This document shows positions 62,018 through 64,000 of a stretch of DNA of 64,000 nt, piece after piece. The notes under the pieces were generated by a model. That model made no database searches. It saw nothing but the letters and a program-made list of their open reading frames with translations, and was not told the origin of the DNA. Source of the DNA: JBFMAI01 sp040755725 (GTDB taxonomy: Bacteria; Planctomycetota; Phycisphaerae; UBA1845; Fen-1342); assembly GCA_040755725.1 (NCBI GenBank), contig JBFMAI010000040.1, positions 372,001-436,000 on the forward strand. Reading direction: 5' to 3'. A program made the position numbers and the translations under genes. Each line of letters starts with the position of its first letter. Positions within the stretch are counted from its first letter, which is position 1.

Positions 62018-62784
62018 CGGCGGTTCTCCATCGCCACGGTGCGCGTCGGCGCCCCGGCGTTCACGTTCGCTAGCAGCGCGCACAGCGGGTTCACCAGCTT
62101 CGCCGCGAAGTCGCGCGCGGCGCCGACGCCGACGGACTCCGCCTGCCACGCTTCGACCGCCGCGACCACCTGCACTTGCGCCATGTAGCGGATACTCGTC
62201 TGGCCGCGCCACGCCCGCGAACGCAACAGGGACACGTCTCGACACGGCCGTCCGTCCACAACGAAGAAGTTGAGCACGACCAGCGTTCGCCCGCCGAGGT
62301 CGCCTCGCCCGAACGTGTAGATTGTAGTCTCTAGTTCACCGCTGTCTGACGTGGCTACCGATTCCACTGTTTGTCGTCGTAGGGTCCATCCCGCGCCGGG
62401 GTAGCACACCTCCGGACGGTGCGGCATCAGATCGCGGGCGCGCGAACCTAGAGCGATAAACAGATTAATAGGTAGTGTCTGTCCTGGACGCGCATATACC
62501 CGGCTGACGTGATCGTCCACGTCCGCGGCTCGAACGACCGACTCTCCTAAGGGCACGTCGCGCCCGCACCAGTCCCCCAGGACCGGCGGCAGAGCCGCAA
62601 GTGTTCCCGCCGGGAGGGGCGCGGCCGGTGCGCGGTCCAGTTGCGCCGCGAGCACGCGGTAGCCAGCGCCCCCGACGATTAGCACCAGCCCGCCCACAAC
62701 ACCCGCCAGCCACGTGCGGACGCCGGCAGCGGCAGACATGCGCTGTCGGGGGGCTTTGCCTTTTCGCTGAACCGCATAATCCAT
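62014..62784 (-). CDS. EpsI-like exosortase-associated protein
   Basis: The protein has 256 residues with one N-terminal membrane helix (WLAGVVGGLVLIVGGAGYRV). The body matches the EpsI/DUF3485 family: LPPVLGDWCGRDVPL, INLFIALGSRARDLM and HRPEVCYPGAGW. In other systems this domain is fused to, or encoded beside, the exosortase; here it is separate. Its role, possibly in EPS export or substrate handling, is unproven. Confidence 0.85.
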   Translation of the reverse strand: MDYAVQRKGKAPRQRMSAAAGVRTWLAGVVGGLVLIVGGAGYRVLAAQLDRAPAAPLPAGTLAALPPVLGDWCGRDVPLGESVVRAADVDDHVSRVYARPGQTLPINLFIALGSRARDLMPHRPEVCYPGAGWTLRRQTVESVATSDSGELETTIYTFGRGDLGGRTLVVLNFFVVDGRPCRDVSLLRSRAWRGQTSIRYMAQVQVVAAVEAWQAESVGVGAARDFAAKLVNPLCALLANVNAGAPTRTVAMENRR

Positions 62785-63196
62785 GTTCGACTATTCCTGT
62801 ATTGCCGAGAGCAGCCGTCCGCGCTCCACACGCCAGTGGGGGGCCCCGGGGGCCACTTCAAGCGGTGGTGAGTTATTTCGCGCCGCCGGCGCCGTGGATC
62901 GCGCAGTATCGGACGCCGCCATGCCGGGCACGTGTGGACAGCGCGTTGGTATGGCCAGTCGTCATGCTCGTAGGGAGTCCAGATTAGACATTCCGGCACG
63001 GCACGGTAGTTGCCGTATACAACGACACGAAGCTGGCCTGCCAGCCTCGTGGGGGTTGCTGCGACTTGGAGATAAACAGGTAGGTATTTGTCTCATAAAT
63101 TTGGACTTGCTCTGTATCCGAGAGGTTTTGCATTGTCAAACTGGGGGCCCTAGGCGGTGCGGGCAACAGGATCGCCCGCAGTGTGTGGAGACCGGC
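62785..63196. other. Divergent intergenic region with a minus-strand promoter
   Basis: This 412-base gap separates the exosortase operon from the PKD lipoprotein gene. On the minus strand TTGACA (63139-63134) and TACAGA (63116-63111) are 17 bp apart, a plausible promoter for the exosortase operon with a 320-base leader. The region near 63060-63140 is AT-richer than the rest. No gene seen. Confidence 0.45.
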
Positions 63197-64000
63197 GAAT
63201 GCGTATTCTGACCCCCCCGCAAGTGTGCCACCTCACGCGGCCGTCCCCCGCTCTCCCGTGGATTCTGATTATCGCAACGGCCCACTTGGCGCTCTCCTTG
63301 GGAGGCTGCCCGGGGGCCGCGGATCCCGCCGGACTCGGCTCCGTCGGGATCGATCCCAACGGACCGCCCGGGGACCATCCCGGCGGCGGGGGCGCGTCCG
63401 ATGCCGGGTCGGACGTGGCCGGCGAGGTGACCGACGGATTGCGCGCCGCGGAGGTGGCGGCCCTGACGCCGAAGGACACGGCGGTCCGCGTGCCACTGCG
63501 AGCCGTGGGTGAAGTGGACAAGACGGCGGAGTTTGTCGTGGTTTCCGCGCCGGCGGTCGGTCGCCTGGGCCCGATACGCCGTGTGACTGAAACGTCGGCG
63601 CAAGCGGATTACACGCCACCGTTGGGCTTCCTCGGCGTGGCCCAGTTCAGTTATGCGCTGCGCGTCGGGGCGTGGGAGTCGGACCCCGCGACGGTCCGCA
63701 TTCTGGTATACCCTCATCTGCGATTCACTGTTGATCCGACGATTGGGGAACCGGGCTTGACGGTGCGGGCGCGCGTGTATAGTGTTGGCGGAGATCCACT
63801 GCCCGAAGGGACCTACACGTGGTCGTTCGGCGATCAGGCGGTGGCCGGGCCGGCGACGAGTCACGCGGAAGTGCAGTATACTTTCAAAAATCCCGGCGCG
63901 CACGTCGTGCGGCTCTCGCTGACGGTGCTGGGCTTCGTGCTGGATATCGGCTGCTCGCCGAAACCGGGCCTCGTGGAGGACCGGGCGGTGGTAACCGTGG
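63197..64000 (+). CDS. PKD-type lipoprotein (3' end outside window)
   Basis: The open frame starts at ATG 63197 and runs to the window edge, 268 codons. Signal peptide with lipobox LSLGGC (C37), a Gly/Asp-rich linker, an Ig/cadherin-like region, and a PKD-like domain (YTWSFGDQAVAGPATSHAEV, then YTFKNPGAHVVRL). Such proteins are surface-exposed and may bind polysaccharide or protein. Confidence 0.8.

Noticed and set aside
62984..63166. Short minus-strand frame in the divergent gap
   Set aside because: It overlaps a likely promoter, has no Shine-Dalgarno and no recognisable pattern.

Overview
The window reads as a chromosomal segment of a high-GC bacterium of the phylum Planctomycetota, probably close to the Phycisphaerae. 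The reasons are a kinase with TPR repeats and a zinc ribbon, a secreted dehydrogenase ending in dockerin-like repeats, an exosortase locus whose substrates carry a P-x-P-G-A-A variant of the PEP-CTERM signal, a Gfo/Idh/MocA oxidoreductase and many dispersed GC-rich palindromes. The phylum call is an inference from gene content; no rRNA is present.

Layout. 1-2421 (minus): start of a kinase-like receptor gene that runs off the window. 2684-13010: a 10.3 kb integrative element inserted in the 3' part of a tRNA-Gly(UCC) gene and bounded by perfect 46 bp repeats. It carries a terminase-like packaging ATPase/nuclease, a small zinc ribbon, an AlpA-like regulator, a DUF669-like ssDNA-binding protein, an AEP-type primase, a DnaB/RecA-like ATPase, a winged-helix protein, a CI-like repressor and a tyrosine integrase. 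It has no recognisable capsid, portal or tail gene. 13382-16430: a DMT-type transporter gene broken by one nonsense codon, a repeat-rich stretch with an assembly gap, and two exported proteins. 16660-26395: a sigma54 activator with a dead receiver, an oxidoreductase, an HtrA protease, a PQQ-type dehydrogenase, a large hybrid histidine kinase and a radical SAM protein. 26532-34446: a complete phosphate module, phoB-phoR-pstS-pstC-pstA-pstB-phoU. 34634-40617: mutL, an unknown exported coiled-coil protein, and a receiver-HTH regulator coupled to a fused aroD-aroE. 40950-52210: a complete tad/flp type IVc pilus cluster. 52502-62784 (minus): an export and sorting locus with a Wza-like lipoprotein, a small lipoprotein, a 1468-residue TPR protein, two PEP-CTERM-like substrates, an exosortase and its EpsI-like partner. 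63197-64000: start of a PKD-type lipoprotein.

The most interesting signal is at the element ends. The integrase frame runs into the attachment core and stops in host tRNA sequence only three bases past it. The same core at the left end is in the same frame and leads into 184 further codons that have no start of their own. In the excised circle the two halves would form one 812-codon gene, so the integrase C-terminus, and transcription toward the terminase, would depend on whether the element is integrated. Twelve-base tandem repeats flank both junctions, a palindrome and direct-repeat cluster lies between the replication genes and the repressor, and the repressor promoter is placed so that its mRNA would be leaderless.

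Elsewhere, the main points are two families of dispersed palindromes (one mostly between convergent genes and once inside mutL, the other in leaders of exported-protein genes and able to fold as a three-way junction), a kinase with Arg in place of both expected lysines, and a TadZ without its P-loop lysine.
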